NCBI RefSeq assembly: GCF_034087045.1
Contig: NZ_CP139247.1
Span: 4,800,001-4,864,000, forward strand
Direction of reading: 5' to 3'
Origin: Chitinophaga sancti
Lineage (GTDB): Bacteria; Bacteroidota; Bacteroidia; Chitinophagales; Chitinophagaceae
DNA: 64,000 nt
How positions within the stretch are numbered: position 1 is the stretch's first letter; the number at the start of each line of letters is the position of its first letter. This document shows, piece after piece, positions 8,753-18,301 of this stretch. Below the pieces are notes generated by a model. It ran no database searches and was not told the origin of the DNA. It saw nothing but the letters and a program-made list of their open reading frames with translations. Position numbers and translations under genes: made by a program.

Positions 8753-9426
8753 GACAGGGACAATTTATAGCCCATACCATACACAGACCTGATGTAATCG
8801 GGACAACCAGATTGCACCAGCTTTTTGCGCAGGTTCTTGATGTGGCTATAGAGAAAGTCATAACTGCCAGAGAGGTCCATTTCGTCTCCGCATATATGTT
8901 CTGCTATGGCATTCTTGCTGATCACCTTATTTTTGTTACTGATAAAGTATAACAGCAAATCGTATTCTTTTCGCGTAAGGTCAATGATTTGTTTATTGAC
9001 AATGGCCGTTTTTTCTCCAAGGTTTAATTGCAGCTCTTCGAATGTTATAATATTATTCCCATTGAAAGATTTGCGCCGGATGATGGCTGCTACACGGGCT
9101 GATAATTCAGGCAGGTGAAATGGCTTAGACAGGTAATCGTCTGCCCCGGCCTTGAGACCAAATACTTTATCATCCAGGGAATTCCGGGCGGAAATAATCA
9201 GTACGCCGTCGTTCTTATTATTCTTTTTTAGTTCTTTCAGTAACCCGAGCCCGCTACCCCCGGGTAAGTTAATGTCAAGAATGATGCACATATAGTCATA
9301 CAGGGATATCTTTTCCAGGGCGGTATCGAAAGTATCTGCTACCTCACATAAAAAATTCTCATCAGCCAGGTATTGGCAGATGCTGTCTGAAAGATTCTTC
9401 TCATCTTCAATAATCAATACTTTCAT
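8749..9426 (-). CDS. OmpR/PhoB-family response regulator
   Basis: This 225-residue regulator has a receiver domain (about 1-115) with acidic pocket IIEDE, phospho-acceptor Asp51 in CIILDINLPGGSG and the conserved Lys in YLSKPF. A winged-helix DNA-binding domain follows (about 125-224: ITFEELQLNLGEKTAIVNKQ through SVYGMGYKLS). It is the first gene of a two-gene operon with the kinase and overlaps it by 4 bp. Target genes are not evident from the sequence. Confidence 0.95.
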   Translation of the reverse strand: MKVLIIEDEKNLSDSICQYLADENFLCEVADTFDTALEKISLYDYMCIILDINLPGGSGLGLLKELKKNNKNDGVLIISARNSLDDKVFGLKAGADDYLSKPFHLPELSARVAAIIRRKSFNGNNIITFEELQLNLGEKTAIVNKQIIDLTRKEYDLLLYFISNKNKVISKNAIAEHICGDEMDLSGSYDFLYSHIKNLRKKLVQSGCPDYIRSVYGMGYKLSLS

Positions 9427-9553
9427 ATGTGGTGGTTTAGACCTGGGGGTGAAAATAGAGAAGAAAACTGTAGAAATTCTGTAGAGACGTGCGTTTATGC
9501 ATCGTCGTGTTCGCTGGTGCCGGAAGGGAAATAGCTAACAATCCGGCCGGTCG

Positions 9554-10102
9554 CTATTCAATGTTCCAGGTGTATTTTGTGCCAAAACCAGCGGAGTTGT
9601 CCGTCAGTTTCAAAGCTGTAAAGGTAATCATCCACAGTGTTTCCTGGTGCTGTTTCGCCATCGGAAACTGTTGCATATATACATCCAGGGCTTCCGGTGT
9701 GTGTATTATGGTCGCTACACCCGCATATTGCAGCCCTTTTAACTGTGCTACGTCAACGGTCTGATCACAGATAGTACCCACTACATGACTGTTTGCCAAC
9801 ATCAATGCACCATGTTTTGTATTGATCTCAGAAGTCATAAACAGTAACCTTTTCTGCTCATAATCGCATGCGTAGAATAGATTGGCCGCCCAGACATCTC
9901 CATTATGAAAGCTGGTAATACTGAGTACATGGTTGGAACGAATGTAGTTCCAGATAATTGATTCGTGATTCATAGGTTGTTTTTTATACGATTCAGTTAG
10001 GTAAGGTATCGCATCTATTTCTTTAGACTGTACCCTTTGCATTTCTTTTTTCAGGTGCCAGGGTACTGTACAATCAAAGATGTCTACGTCTTCGTCTACC
10101 AT
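9554..10102 (-). CDS. Pyridoxamine-phosphate-oxidase-fold protein, YhbP/UPF0306-like
   Basis: From the internal Met at 9973 the sequence MNHESIIWNYIRSNHVLSIT, then GDVWAANLFYACDYEQKRLL and the TICDQTVDVAQLKGLQYAGV segment, matches the split-barrel flavin-binding family of E. coli YhbP in pattern and length (about 140-150 residues). The open frame continues another 43 residues upstream to 10102 with sensible codon use. A likely -7 element (GACCTTTG) ends just before that ATG, so the longer 182-residue form is my preferred start. These proteins are thought to bind FMN or a related cofactor; the reaction is unknown. The gene is divergent from the GH2 gene. Confidence 0.75.
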   Translation of the reverse strand: MVDEDVDIFDCTVPWHLKKEMQRVQSKEIDAIPYLTESYKKQPMNHESIIWNYIRSNHVLSITSFHNGDVWAANLFYACDYEQKRLLFMTSEINTKHGALMLANSHVVGTICDQTVDVAQLKGLQYAGVATIIHTPEALDVYMQQFPMAKQHQETLWMITFTALKLTDNSAGFGTKYTWNIE

Positions 10103-10183
10103 TTTCCATGATGCAAAGGTCGGAACAAGCCCGCAGACTGTTAAGGACTAAAGTGCGAAAAAATAGGATTTTTCGAACATGTA

Positions 10184-10191
10184 CACCTTTG
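10184..10191 (+). promoter_or_regulatory. Probable Bacteroidetes -7 promoter element of the GH2 gene
   Basis: CACCTTTG matches the Bacteroidetes consensus TAnnTTTG at all but the first position and lies 64 bp before the GH2 start codon. The same octamer precedes the adhE start in this window. The -33 element is not clear. Confidence 0.4.
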
Positions 10192-10255
10192 CATAATATT
10201 TTATACCTTTTGACCTCATTTATTTCATGCACGTTATACTCAGATCACGATTTTT

Positions 10256-12097
10256 ATGAAAAAGTTCACTTACTCCTTACTCATGTTAGGTTGCATGAGT
10301 TACGCTGTTCAAGCACAGCAAAACAACTGGCATTTAATCAGGGACAGGATCGTTACGCCATGGGCGGAAAAAGTAGATCCAAATGCCCCTTTGCCGGAAT
10401 ATCCACGTCCACAGCTGGTGCGCGATAATAACTGGAAAAACCTGAACGGCTTATGGAGCTATGCCATCACGCCTGCTACGCAGGATAAACCCGCAAAATA
10501 CGAAGGCAGTATCCTTGTTCCATTCGCCGTAGAATCGGCATTGTCCGGCGTAGGCCGCACCGTCGGCAAGGATAGTCTTTTATGGTACAATACAAACATC
10601 AGTATTCCTGCCGCCATGAAAGGCAAAGAAATCCTGCTGCAATTCGGCGCGGTTGACTGGCAGACTGAAGTCTTCGTAAACGGCAAAAGTGCCGGCAAAC
10701 ACGAAGGGGGCTTCGATCCTTTCTCTATCAACATCACCCCATTCCTTAAGAGTGGTGCGAAACAGGAGATCACCGTGCGCGTATGGGATCCGACAGATGA
10801 CGGTCCTCAGCCTCGTGGTAAACAGGTAAAGCACCCTGAAGGTATCTGGTATACCCCTGTAACCGGTATCTGGCAGACGGTTTGGCTGGAAGCAGTGCCT
10901 AAAACCTATATCACATCTACAAAGAACACGCCTGATATCGATCATCATACCATCAGCGTCAGCACGAATGTAGCAGGTGCGCAGGCTGGCGACCAGGTAA
11001 AGGTAGAAGTACTGGATGGCGGCAATGTGATCGCTATGCAGGAAGTAGCGCCATCTGCGACAGCTGTGCTGACTTTGCAGCATGAAAAACTATGGTCTGT
11101 CACCCATCCCTTCTTATATGACCTGAAGGTAACGCTTATACGTAAAAACAAACCTGTGGATGCAGTGAAGAGTTATTTTGCCATGCGCAAAATATCTATG
11201 GCACCGGATCAGAACGGGATTCAGCGTATGATGCTGAACAATGAGTTTGTATTTCAATACGGTCCGCTGGACCAGGGATGGTGGCCTGACGGTTTGTACA
11301 CCGCGCCTACACACGAAGCGATGGTGTACGATATTGATCAGCTACAGAAGATGGGCTTTAACATGATCAGGAAGCACATCAAACTGGAACCTGCTACTTA
11401 CTACGCATATTGTGATCAGAAAGGGATGCTGCTCTGGCAGGATATGCCAAGCGGTGACCTGGGTAATGGCTGGGAGAACAGGCCGGGAATATTAGACCGT
11501 GGTACAGACAAAAATCGTACGCCAGAATCAGAAGGCTACTATCGCAAAGAATGGAATGCTATAATGGATGCTGCGTACAATTTCCCTTGTATTGTAGTCT
11601 GGACACCATTCAACGAAGCATGGGGGCAGTTCAAAACAGTAGAGATCACCGCATGGACTATGCAAAAAGATCCATCCAGGCTTGTAAACAGTGCAAGTGG
11701 TGGTAACTTCTACGAAACGGGGCATATCATTGACCTGCACAACTATCCACATCCTGCTATGCCGAGACCGGATGTATTTGGTAAAAAACAGATCCTGGTA
11801 TTAGGTGAGTTTGGTGGATTGGGTTTACCGTTGGAAGGTCATAACTGGCAGGGGAATAAGAACTGGGGGTATCAGTCTTTCAAAAACAGCGAAGAGATGT
11901 TTAAGAAATATAAAACCTTTACGGATAGATTAGCAGCGCTGATTCCATTGGGGCTGTCTGCAGCCGTGTATACACAAACTACGGATGTAGAGGGTGAAGT
12001 AAACGGTTTTATGACGTATGACAGAAAGGTGGATAAATTCCCTGTGCAGCAGTTGAGCGAGGAGAATCGTAAATTGTACCAGGTAAAGGTAAAATAG
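10256..12097 (+). CDS. Secreted glycoside hydrolase family 2 enzyme (beta-galactosidase/glucuronidase-like)
   Basis: The 613-residue protein has a signal peptide ending YAVQAQ. A GH2 sugar-binding jelly-roll domain follows (about 50-215; FGAVDWQTEVFVNGKSAG, HEGGFDPFSINITPFL), then an immunoglobulin-like domain (about 220-310) and a TIM barrel. The acid/base Glu454 lies in TPFNEAWGQ and the probable nucleophile is Glu518 in LGEFGGLGLP. The enzyme should remove a beta-linked terminal sugar in the periplasm or outside the cell; specificity cannot be read from sequence. It is shorter than LacZ (about 1000 residues) because it lacks the C-terminal small-chain domain. It stands alone, not next to a SusC/SusD pair. 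Confidence 0.92.
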   Translation: MKKFTYSLLMLGCMSYAVQAQQNNWHLIRDRIVTPWAEKVDPNAPLPEYPRPQLVRDNNWKNLNGLWSYAITPATQDKPAKYEGSILVPFAVESALSGVGRTVGKDSLLWYNTNISIPAAMKGKEILLQFGAVDWQTEVFVNGKSAGKHEGGFDPFSINITPFLKSGAKQEITVRVWDPTDDGPQPRGKQVKHPEGIWYTPVTGIWQTVWLEAVPKTYITSTKNTPDIDHHTISVSTNVAGAQAGDQVKVEVLDGGNVIAMQEVAPSATAVLTLQHEKLWSVTHPFLYDLKVTLIRKNKPVDAVKSYFAMRKISMAPDQNGIQRMMLNNEFVFQYGPLDQGWWPDGLYTAPTHEAMVYDIDQLQKMGFNMIRKHIKLEPATYYAYCDQKGMLLWQDMPSGDLGNGWENRPGILDRGTDKNRTPESEGYYRKEWNAIMDAAYNFPCIVVWTPFNEAWGQFKTVEITAWTMQKDPSRLVNSASGGNFYETGHIIDLHNYPHPAMPRPDVFGKKQILVLGEFGGLGLPLEGHNWQGNKNWGYQSFKNSEEMFKKYKTFTDRLAALIPLGLSAAVYTQTTDVEGEVNGFMTYDRKVDKFPVQQLSEENRKLYQVKVK

Positions 12098-12153
12098 GTT
12101 ATTCATAAACGGTATCACCTGAAATAGTTTTATCTTTAAGTAAAATAAATACC

Positions 12154-12402
12154 GTGGAACCAGGCAAATTAATCTTACCAGGAGAATCATTCTACCCGCT
12201 CATTATGGAGCTCTTTGAGAAAAAAGAAAAAGCATCCATATTGTACGACGATCACGGACCTACAAGAGCTGGGGGTATCATCGAAAGTGTGTATGAAAAG
12301 GAGGGTAAACACTGGCTCAGGTTGGAGGACCAGACTGAAATCCGGGTAGATCAGTTGCAGGCGGTGAATGGTAATTTTTCTTCAGATTTTTCGACTTGTT
12401 GA
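12154..12402 (+). CDS. Small conserved-looking hypothetical protein (82 aa)
   Basis: The frame opens with a GTG codon and reads VEPGKLILPGESFYPLIMEL, with an acidic/basic mixed composition and no signal peptide or membrane segment. The segment KHWLRLEDQTEIRVDQLQAV looks like a small beta-barrel. Codon use resembles its neighbours. It begins 57 bp after the GH2 stop. A TATCTTTA sequence about 20 bp upstream of the GTG may be its promoter, giving a very short leader. A hairpin terminator follows at 12484-12520. I do not recognise the family. Confidence 0.6.
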   Translation: MEPGKLILPGESFYPLIMELFEKKEKASILYDDHGPTRAGGIIESVYEKEGKHWLRLEDQTEIRVDQLQAVNGNFSSDFSTC

Positions 12403-12483
12403 TATGGGAAGGAGCGTGTTTTAAAAATAAATAAACCTTCTCCGAATTGCTTAAAGGACTTATCTTCTTTAAGTACCCGAATT

Positions 12484-12520
12484 AAAGGAGGCTGTATCTT
12501 TCTCAGATATGGCCTCCTTT
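12484..12520 (+). terminator. Terminator after the 82-aa gene
   Basis: A 9-bp perfect outer stem (12484-12492 and 12512-12520) extends inward with near-matching bases and is followed on the plus strand by a T-rich run. It closes rightward transcription before the dioxygenase-like gene. Confidence 0.7.
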
Positions 12521-12594
12521 ATTTTTTATCGGTTTTGTTGTATAATTTATCGATTTAATTATTATTGCGTTTTGTGAGATTTAAATTACACCCC

Positions 12595-13527
12595 ATGAAG
12601 AATCTTGTAACAGGCATTCACCATGTAACCGCTATTGCCGGCAGTTCGCAGAAGAACCTCGAATTTTATGCAGGCATACTGGGCTTAAGACTGGTAAAGA
12701 AGACAGTAAATTTTGACGCAAACAGTGTATACCATTTATATTATGGAGATGAAGCAGGTGCTCCTGGTAGTATCATGACTTTCTTCCCGTACGAAGGATT
12801 GAAGCAGGGTCGTCAGGGCAAAGGGATGTTGAATACCACTGCTTTCTCCGTACCCCTGGCGAGTCTGAATTACTGGCTGGAAAGGCTGAAACGCTTTGGT
12901 ATAGCACACAAGCCACCGGTAGCGCGTTTTGAAGGAGAACTGGCTGTATACCTCGAAGATACAGATGGTTTAGGGCTGGAACTGATCTTTAATGATAAGG
13001 ATGATAGGAAGGGGGATGCGCATTCGATCCGGGGTTTTTACAGTGTAGAAATATGGGAAGAAGGGTATGAGCGTACAGCGGGCCTTTTGACCACCCAGTT
13101 AGATCACGTACTGATCGCAGAAAAGGGCAATCGTTTCCGTTTTGCGGCGAATGATAAACCGGGTAATTATGTAGACCTGGTATGCATGCCTGATAGCCTG
13201 AAAGGTTTATCTGGCAGTGGTACCGTGCATCACATTGCCTTTTCGACACCTGATAGCGGGGCGCAAACCAGCATTCGCCAAAAGATCACGGGTATTGGTA
13301 TGAATGCTACACCTATATTGGATCGTAAGTATTTTCAGTCCATCTATTTCAGAGAACCGGGTGGGGTATTGTTTGAAGTAGCGACGGCATTGCCAGGCTT
13401 TAGTGTGGATGAGGCGCCTGCGCACCTGGGAGAGCAACTGATGTTGCCGGAATGGCTGGAACCGCAGCGTACTACGCTGGAGTCCCAGTTGGCACCGATC
13501 AGTATTGATTTGTCAGCTTACAAGTAA
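12595..13527 (+). CDS. Glyoxalase/bleomycin-resistance/ring-cleaving dioxygenase family protein
   Basis: The 310-residue protein contains two tandem vicinal-oxygen-chelate modules. The first begins [20 protein letters not shown]; the second contains [30 protein letters not shown] and [14 protein letters not shown]. The His residues in IHHVTA and VHHIAF and the Glu in LFEVAT are the expected metal ligands. Proteins of this type (MhqO/YaeR-like) open aromatic rings of hydroquinones or handle quinone and aldehyde stress. I start at the ATG at 12595 because family members begin close to the first metal-binding strand; the frame is open 10 codons further. The last 15 bp overlap the convergent sigma54 activator gene. 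Confidence 0.88.
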   Translation: MKNLVTGIHHVTAIAGSSQKNLEFYAGILGLRLVKKTVNFDANSVYHLYYGDEAGAPGSIMTFFPYEGLKQGRQGKGMLNTTAFSVPLASLNYWLERLKRFGIAHKPPVARFEGELAVYLEDTDGLGLELIFNDKDDRKGDAHSIRGFYSVEIWEEGYERTAGLLTTQLDHVLIAEKGNRFRFAANDKPGNYVDLVCMPDSLKGLSGSGTVHHIAFSTPDSGAQTSIRQKITGIGMNATPILDRKYFQSIYFREPGGVLFEVATALPGFSVDEAPAHLGEQLMLPEWLEPQRTTLESQLAPISIDLSAYK

Positions 13528-15114
13528 TAGCTCTTTTTTAATATTTAATTTCTGCATTTTTGATATCAGTGTGGTGGGGGGTAAACCCAGCATGATTGCA
13601 GCACCATTGGGACCGGAGACCTTGCCTTTGCAGATCTTTAAGACCTTGAGGATGTACTCCCGTTCCATGGCTGCCAGCGGAATGATTTCAAAGTTATCTT
13701 CCCGGATGGCAGGTTGATTTACCGGCAGGTTAACCTGGCTGATGGTGGTGCCGGTGCAGAGCAATACTGCTCTTTCAATAAGATGTTCCAGTTCCCTGAT
13801 ATTCCCCGGCCAGGTATAATTCAGCAGGCTATTGAGCGCCTTCTGGCTGATGTTTGTGACTTTCTTACGGGTTTCCTGGGCGTAGCGATTGATGAAGTGT
13901 GTTACCAGCATGGGAATGTCTTCCTTCCGCTGCCGCAAAGGTGGTAAAGATACCGGGAACACATTCAGCCGGTAAAATAAATCACTTCTGAACCGGCCGG
14001 CCTGAACTTCTTTTTCCAGGTTTTTGTTAGTAGCGGCAATGATGCGCACATTCACACGAATGCTGCCTTTGCCACCTATCCGCTCTATTTCTCTCTCCTG
14101 TAATACCCTGAGCAGTTTTGACTGTAGTTCCAGCGAAAGTTCGCCTATTTCGTCTAAAAAGATGGTACTGTTATCTGCCTGTTCAAACTTCCCGATCCGC
14201 TTATCCATTGCCCCGGTAAAGCTCCCTTTTTCATGACCAAATAGTTCACTTTCGATGAGGGTAGCGGGAATGGCGGCGCAGTTAACCCGGATCATTTCCT
14301 GTTGGGCGCGGGGGGATGCCTGATGAATGGCAGTGGCTACCAGTTCCTTGCCTGTACCCGTTTCGCCGGTAATGATAACCGTACTGTCAGCCGTAGCGAC
14401 AAGGGAAATCAATTTATATATCTTTTGAATTTCCGGCGAAGAACCGATCAGTTGAGCAGGGCTGTTGCCCTGGTTTAAGTAGTGTCTGCCACCTTTTAGT
14501 TGTTCAATTTCTATTTGCTGACTGGCTATTTTTTCATTCGCCAGGATATTGCTGATACCCAGGCCCAGCATATCTGCAATGCCAGTGAGCAGGTCAAACT
14601 GGTTGGGCGAAAAAGCGCCGTATTCGTCCGCGTACAGGTACAGCAAGCCTTTTGGTTGATTGGCATTACTGATTTTTGTGACCATCATTTCGCGGATACC
14701 TGAATTGTGCCAGTGAATGATGTATGGCGGCACATTCTTATTGCGGATTAGTTTTTTGACATCATATATAATAGGTTCATCAGCATTCAGCGCGATATTG
14801 AAGATGCCATCTTCGATGTCGTGTGCTTTGTGCATAATGGGACTTTCATCCACTCTTTTTTTAATAGTGCCTTCATTTGTGTGGAGGAAAGGTGAATGTG
14901 TCTTACCATCTTCATTGATCAGGCACAGTGTATAGTATTTCCCGCCAAATAGTGAAAGCAATTGATCAGTGATCACGGTCCACAGTTCATCCCGTTTTTG
15001 AGCAGCAGCAATCCTGTTACTGAGAAAGAGTAAAGTTGACTTCTCTTTTTCCCTGAGGGAAATTTGCTCCAGCAGTTGATGATGCGAGACGATGATAGGT
15101 TGTTTCCAATCCAT
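13513..15114 (-). CDS. Sigma54-dependent transcriptional activator with N-terminal GAF-like domain
   Basis: The protein is 533 residues long from the ATG at 15114; an in-frame upstream ATG at 15153 adds 13 unlikely residues. It has an N-terminal GAF-like sensor (about 20-190; [39 protein letters not shown]), a short coiled linker, the AAA+ domain and a C-terminal Fis-type helix-turn-helix ([20 protein letters not shown]). The AAA+ domain has Walker A GETGTGKE, the sigma54 loop GSFTGA, Walker [15 protein letters not shown] and the [15 protein letters not shown] sensor region. It acts as an enhancer-binding activator of sigma54 promoters. The GAF domain should bind a small ligand or sense redox state. 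The neighbouring glyoxalase-type gene is a possible target, by inference. Confidence 0.93.
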   Translation of the reverse strand: MDWKQPIIVSHHQLLEQISLREKEKSTLLFLSNRIAAAQKRDELWTVITDQLLSLFGGKYYTLCLINEDGKTHSPFLHTNEGTIKKRVDESPIMHKAHDIEDGIFNIALNADEPIIYDVKKLIRNKNVPPYIIHWHNSGIREMMVTKISNANQPKGLLYLYADEYGAFSPNQFDLLTGIADMLGLGISNILANEKIASQQIEIEQLKGGRHYLNQGNSPAQLIGSSPEIQKIYKLISLVATADSTVIITGETGTGKELVATAIHQASPRAQQEMIRVNCAAIPATLIESELFGHEKGSFTGAMDKRIGKFEQADNSTIFLDEIGELSLELQSKLLRVLQEREIERIGGKGSIRVNVRIIAATNKNLEKEVQAGRFRSDLFYRLNVFPVSLPPLRQRKEDIPMLVTHFINRYAQETRKKVTNISQKALNSLLNYTWPGNIRELEHLIERAVLLCTGTTISQVNLPVNQPAIREDNFEIIPLAAMEREYILKVLKICKGKVSGPNGAAIMLGLPPTTLISKMQKLNIKKELLLVS

Positions 15115-15161
15115 AATCGAAAGTTGTGTTCTACAACGAAAGTAGTAAATCAATCGCAGAT

Positions 15162-16052
15162 TTAATAGCCTGATTTTCGATAGGCGAGAGGGGAGGTATT
15201 TGTTTTTTGTCGGAATAATTTGTTAAAGGATTGCGGATGTTCGAAGCCTAACTGATAGGCAATTTCGGCAATAGTGGCGTTTGTGGAGGTGAGAATTTCT
15301 TTGGCTTTTTCAATGAGCTGGTGATGGATGTGTTGTTGTGTACTCATACCAGTAAGGGATTTGAGCATATCGCTTAAGTAACGGGGGGAGACTTGCAGGT
15401 GATCTGCAACTTCCTGTACGGTGGGGAGGTGAGAAGACGTATTAAAAGAGGTGGAAATATACGTGTTCATTTGACATATAAGGTCATTATAGAGGGTTTT
15501 GCGGGTAATGAACTGTCGGTTATAAAAACGATTACTATAATTCAATAATAATTCTAATTGGGAAATCATCACGTCGTGACTGAAATGGTCGATATTATTT
15601 TCTAGTTCCAGTAGCATGGCGTCGAAGATGGCGGAGATGAGTTTCTTTTCTTTGTCGGACAGATAGAGGGCTTCAGCAACTGCGTAAGAAAAGAAGCCAT
15701 ATTGATGTATGGATTTCGATAAGGGATAGTTGAGTAAGAAATCAGGGTGGAAGAATAGTGTGTATCCTTCATAATCGGAGATGTCGCGGGCAGGTGCGGA
15801 CATTTGATTCGGGGAGGTGAATGATAATCCGCCTTCTTCAAAGTCGTAATAGCCTTGGCCATAGGGGATCTTTCCTTTGAAGTCGATTTTGAAAGAGATC
15901 TTATATAAGTTAGTGACCACCCTTTTGCCTACATCGTTGGGGTGTACTTTGATATTGCCTGTTGGGACCAGTGCGATCAGGGGATGCTGCGGCGCTGGAA
16001 GGTCCAGGCGGCGCAGCAAGGCTGAAATACTGGTGAATTGGAGTGGTTCCAT
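15162..16052 (-). CDS. AraC-family transcriptional regulator
   Basis: This 296-residue regulator has a cupin-like N-terminal ligand domain and a C-terminal double helix-turn-helix (about 195-293: [20 protein letters not shown], then [20 protein letters not shown] and [17 protein letters not shown]). It lies downstream of, and in the same direction as, the short-chain dehydrogenase gene. The 132-bp spacer between them carries a decayed duplicate of the end of that gene. The pairing of an AraC regulator with a short-chain dehydrogenase recurs 2 kb away (18.3-20.0 kb). Ligand and targets are unknown. Confidence 0.93.
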   Translation of the reverse strand: MEPLQFTSISALLRRLDLPAPQHPLIALVPTGNIKVHPNDVGKRVVTNLYKISFKIDFKGKIPYGQGYYDFEEGGLSFTSPNQMSAPARDISDYEGYTLFFHPDFLLNYPLSKSIHQYGFFSYAVAEALYLSDKEKKLISAIFDAMLLELENNIDHFSHDVMISQLELLLNYSNRFYNRQFITRKTLYNDLICQMNTYISTSFNTSSHLPTVQEVADHLQVSPRYLSDMLKSLTGMSTQQHIHHQLIEKAKEILTSTNATIAEIAYQLGFEHPQSFNKLFRQKTNTSPLAYRKSGY

Positions 16053-16117
16053 GTATTGAAGCTACGGATTTTATTGCGTAGAGGGAGTGGCAGCATTTGC
16101 AGGGCTGGCCACCCGAT

Positions 16118-16254
16118 GTTATTGGGCAGATCAGGATATTGTTTATTTCTATATCTGTGTGCTGGTCACTAGCAAACGCAATGTTACTGGGCAGTAGGCC
16201 TGATCACAATATCATTCACATCTACATCTGCAGGCTGGTCAATAGCAAACGCAA
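16118..16254. repeat. Duplicated 3' end of the short-chain dehydrogenase gene
   Basis: The stretch 16118-16182 is a diverged copy of 16182-16254, the last 70 bp or so of the dehydrogenase gene. Read on the minus strand, the copy encodes AFASDQHTDIEINNILICP, against AFAIDQPADVDVNDIVIRP in the gene. It is in the same codon register and starts right after the gene's stop codon. A few bases are missing near the end of the copy. Confidence 0.85.
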
Positions 16255-16897
16255 TAGCCCGTGCAATAGCATCCGGGGAGATGGCAATCTGTTCCGCCCG
16301 CGCCCTGGTGGCCTCCTTGATATCCAGATTGGTCATGGAATCTGAAAAGTTTGTTTTAATATACCCCGGAGAGACACTGGTCACCCTGATGGTAGGGCCG
16401 GCTTCCTGCCTGAGAGCATCTGCTACAGTACGCACCGCATTTTTAGTAGCTGCATAAACTGCCATGGTAGGCACAATTTGCAAACCAGCGGTAGAGATAG
16501 TATTGATGAAATGCCCGGAATTTTGTCTTCTAAATACCGGCAGGGCGGCGGCAATGCCATAAAGCACCCCCCTGAAGTTGACATCGATCATATCATCCCA
16601 ATCTTCCACCCGAAGCTCGTCTAAGGGCGAAATAGGCCCGATTCCGGCGTTATTGATCAGGACATCTAACTTACCGTAGTGATCCAGGGCAAATTGCACG
16701 AAATCAGCCAGATCTCCTCTCTTTTTAACATCCAGTGACATGTAAATTCCCCCTGTTTTAGCAGCAACTTCAGCTAACCTGTCAATTCTGCGGGCGCCAA
16801 GTACAACTTTAGCCCCCTGGGCGGCCAGCAGCAGGGCAGTGGCTTCGCCTATGCCACTGCTGGCGCCGGTGATGGCGATTACTTTATCTTTTATCAT
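16184..16897 (-). CDS. Short-chain dehydrogenase/reductase (SDR family)
   Basis: The 237-residue classical SDR has the NAD(P)-binding motif TGASSGIGEA, the structural NNAG at about residue 87 and the active-site pair Tyr/Lys in YAATKNAV, preceded by a Ser region (NTISTAGLQ). The PG motif in SVSPGYIKTNF is present. ARR after the second strand (GARRIDRL) suggests a preference for NADP. It most resembles the YdfG-like clade of small-substrate oxidoreductases; the substrate is unknown. Its 3' end is duplicated directly downstream. An AraC regulator follows. Confidence 0.93.
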   Translation of the reverse strand: MIKDKVIAITGASSGIGEATALLLAAQGAKVVLGARRIDRLAEVAAKTGGIYMSLDVKKRGDLADFVQFALDHYGKLDVLINNAGIGPISPLDELRVEDWDDMIDVNFRGVLYGIAAALPVFRRQNSGHFINTISTAGLQIVPTMAVYAATKNAVRTVADALRQEAGPTIRVTSVSPGYIKTNFSDSMTNLDIKEATRARAEQIAISPDAIARAIAFAIDQPADVDVNDIVIRPTAQ

Positions 16898-16989
16898 GCT
16901 ACAAAGATCAGGGGTACAGCGCTGAGAATAGTAGCCAAAAATGTAAAAGGTGTAGCCAAAATGTTATTTCAGGCAAAGTGGGTCTAAAG

Positions 16990-17112
16990 TTAATTCCGTA
17001 GTCACTGCGAGTAAGGAATTTATCCTGATGTTAATTCCATAACCACAGCGAACCAGGATTTTATCCTAAGATTAACTTCATAATCATTGCAAACATGAAT
17101 CTTATCCTAAAA
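16990..17112. repeat. Three degenerate 41-bp tandem repeats
   Basis: Three units begin at 16990, 17031 and 17072, each starting TTAA(T/C)TTC on the plus strand and ending near TTATCCT. They fill the space between the dehydrogenase start region and the alpha/beta hydrolase stop codon and abut that stop directly. Identity between copies is moderate, so the array looks old. Confidence 0.8.
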
Positions 17113-18204
17113 TTATTTAGTAGCCAAAGGCCGCACCTCATTCACCAGACTGAATAGCAACTTTCCCGGTTCTTCAAACATGACCAAATGAGAAGCGTTT
17201 TCAAACCAGATCCCCTTTTTGATCGGCGCTTTTACAGCTTTTAACCAGGCTTCCGTCGGTTCATTTGGCGTGGTATAATCATGTCTGCCCATAAACATAA
17301 ACACGGGAATAGGGAATGATTTCACCCCTTTCAGATCCACCTCCAAAAACTCAGGCAGGATTTTACCCAGTGTAAACAGGTTCCCATTGTCAATAGCATC
17401 TACATCATCAAAACTATATTCCGGCGAGATAAACGGGCCGGCAAAAAAATACCGGGAGTGCTGCCTGTAGGCACTCAGCCCACCATAATATTGCGCCCAT
17501 TTTCTCGCAATAATGATCTTCTCTCTTGTAATAGGCTGATCACCGGGATAAGGTGCAATACTTTTTAACTCATTTAATGCCGTGTCGTTATGATGCTGTT
17601 GTGCAGTAGCAACTGCATATGCATAACTAAAGTGCTCATTTTCCCGGGTATTGAGGACCTGCCCGATGCCGATATAAGCATAAAACAAATCCGGCCTTTT
17701 CAGTGCAGCTTTCATGCCCACAATTGTTCCCCAGCTATGCCCCATGAGAATAACTTTCTTTTTATGATAGCGTTGGATGACCATTTCGGCGATGGCGATG
17801 GCATCATTTACATAATTCTCAATGTGAATGGTATTCGCGATTGAATCCGGGGGGATATTCAGGAATGTCCTTCCCGCACCGCGCTGGTCGTAGGTGACCA
17901 TGGTAAAGTACTCTTCCAGTGGCCGCTGGTACATCCACATCACAGGGGAAATAGGAGAAGCCGGCCCTCCATGGATGAAAAGAATCACGGGATTGTCTTT
18001 GTCCTGCCCCCGGGTGTAGATCCATTGGTTGATGCCACCAATTTGGGCCGTGTAGTTTTCCTGGATACCATTGGGACTAACGATCTTTCCAAAGTCGGCC
18101 AGGTATTGTTTAGCGCGGTTCAGTCCGGGTTTGAGGCTGTCTGGCTGGGCATAAACCGATAATTGACATAACAGTAATAATAAGGTCCAAAAGGTTTTAT
18201 TCAT
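17113..18204 (-). CDS. Secreted alpha/beta hydrolase, proline iminopeptidase-like
   Basis: The 363-residue protein has a signal peptide (MNKTFWTLLLLLCQLSVYAQ); I therefore start at 18204 rather than the upstream ATG at 18225. The alpha/beta hydrolase core has the oxyanion motif FIHGGPASP, the GAGRTF loop and the nucleophile elbow GHSWGTIVGM. The acid Asp lies in FMGRHDYTTP and the catalytic His in ENASHLVMFEEPG. HGGPG-type motifs and the DQRGAGRT segment are typical of the S33 family, which cleaves N-terminal proline or hydrolyses small esters and amides. It is divergent from the second short-chain dehydrogenase gene, with about 100 bp between the start codons. Confidence 0.9.
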   Translation of the reverse strand: MNKTFWTLLLLLCQLSVYAQPDSLKPGLNRAKQYLADFGKIVSPNGIQENYTAQIGGINQWIYTRGQDKDNPVILFIHGGPASPISPVMWMYQRPLEEYFTMVTYDQRGAGRTFLNIPPDSIANTIHIENYVNDAIAIAEMVIQRYHKKKVILMGHSWGTIVGMKAALKRPDLFYAYIGIGQVLNTRENEHFSYAYAVATAQQHHNDTALNELKSIAPYPGDQPITREKIIIARKWAQYYGGLSAYRQHSRYFFAGPFISPEYSFDDVDAIDNGNLFTLGKILPEFLEVDLKGVKSFPIPVFMFMGRHDYTTPNEPTEAWLKAVKAPIKKGIWFENASHLVMFEEPGKLLFSLVNEVRPLATK

Positions 18205-18301
18205 AGCGCTGTTTGATTTATACAAGTATTGGTTTCATGGAGACAATTCCGGCCCTGTATTCCGGGCTAATTTTGTCTTGTTATCAAAAAATAAACAAAT
18301 C

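Noticed and set aside
2776..12097. A polysaccharide-utilisation locus joining SusC/SusD with the GH2 enzyme
   Set aside because: Unrelated regulators, a transporter and terminators separate them, and they are transcribed in opposite directions.
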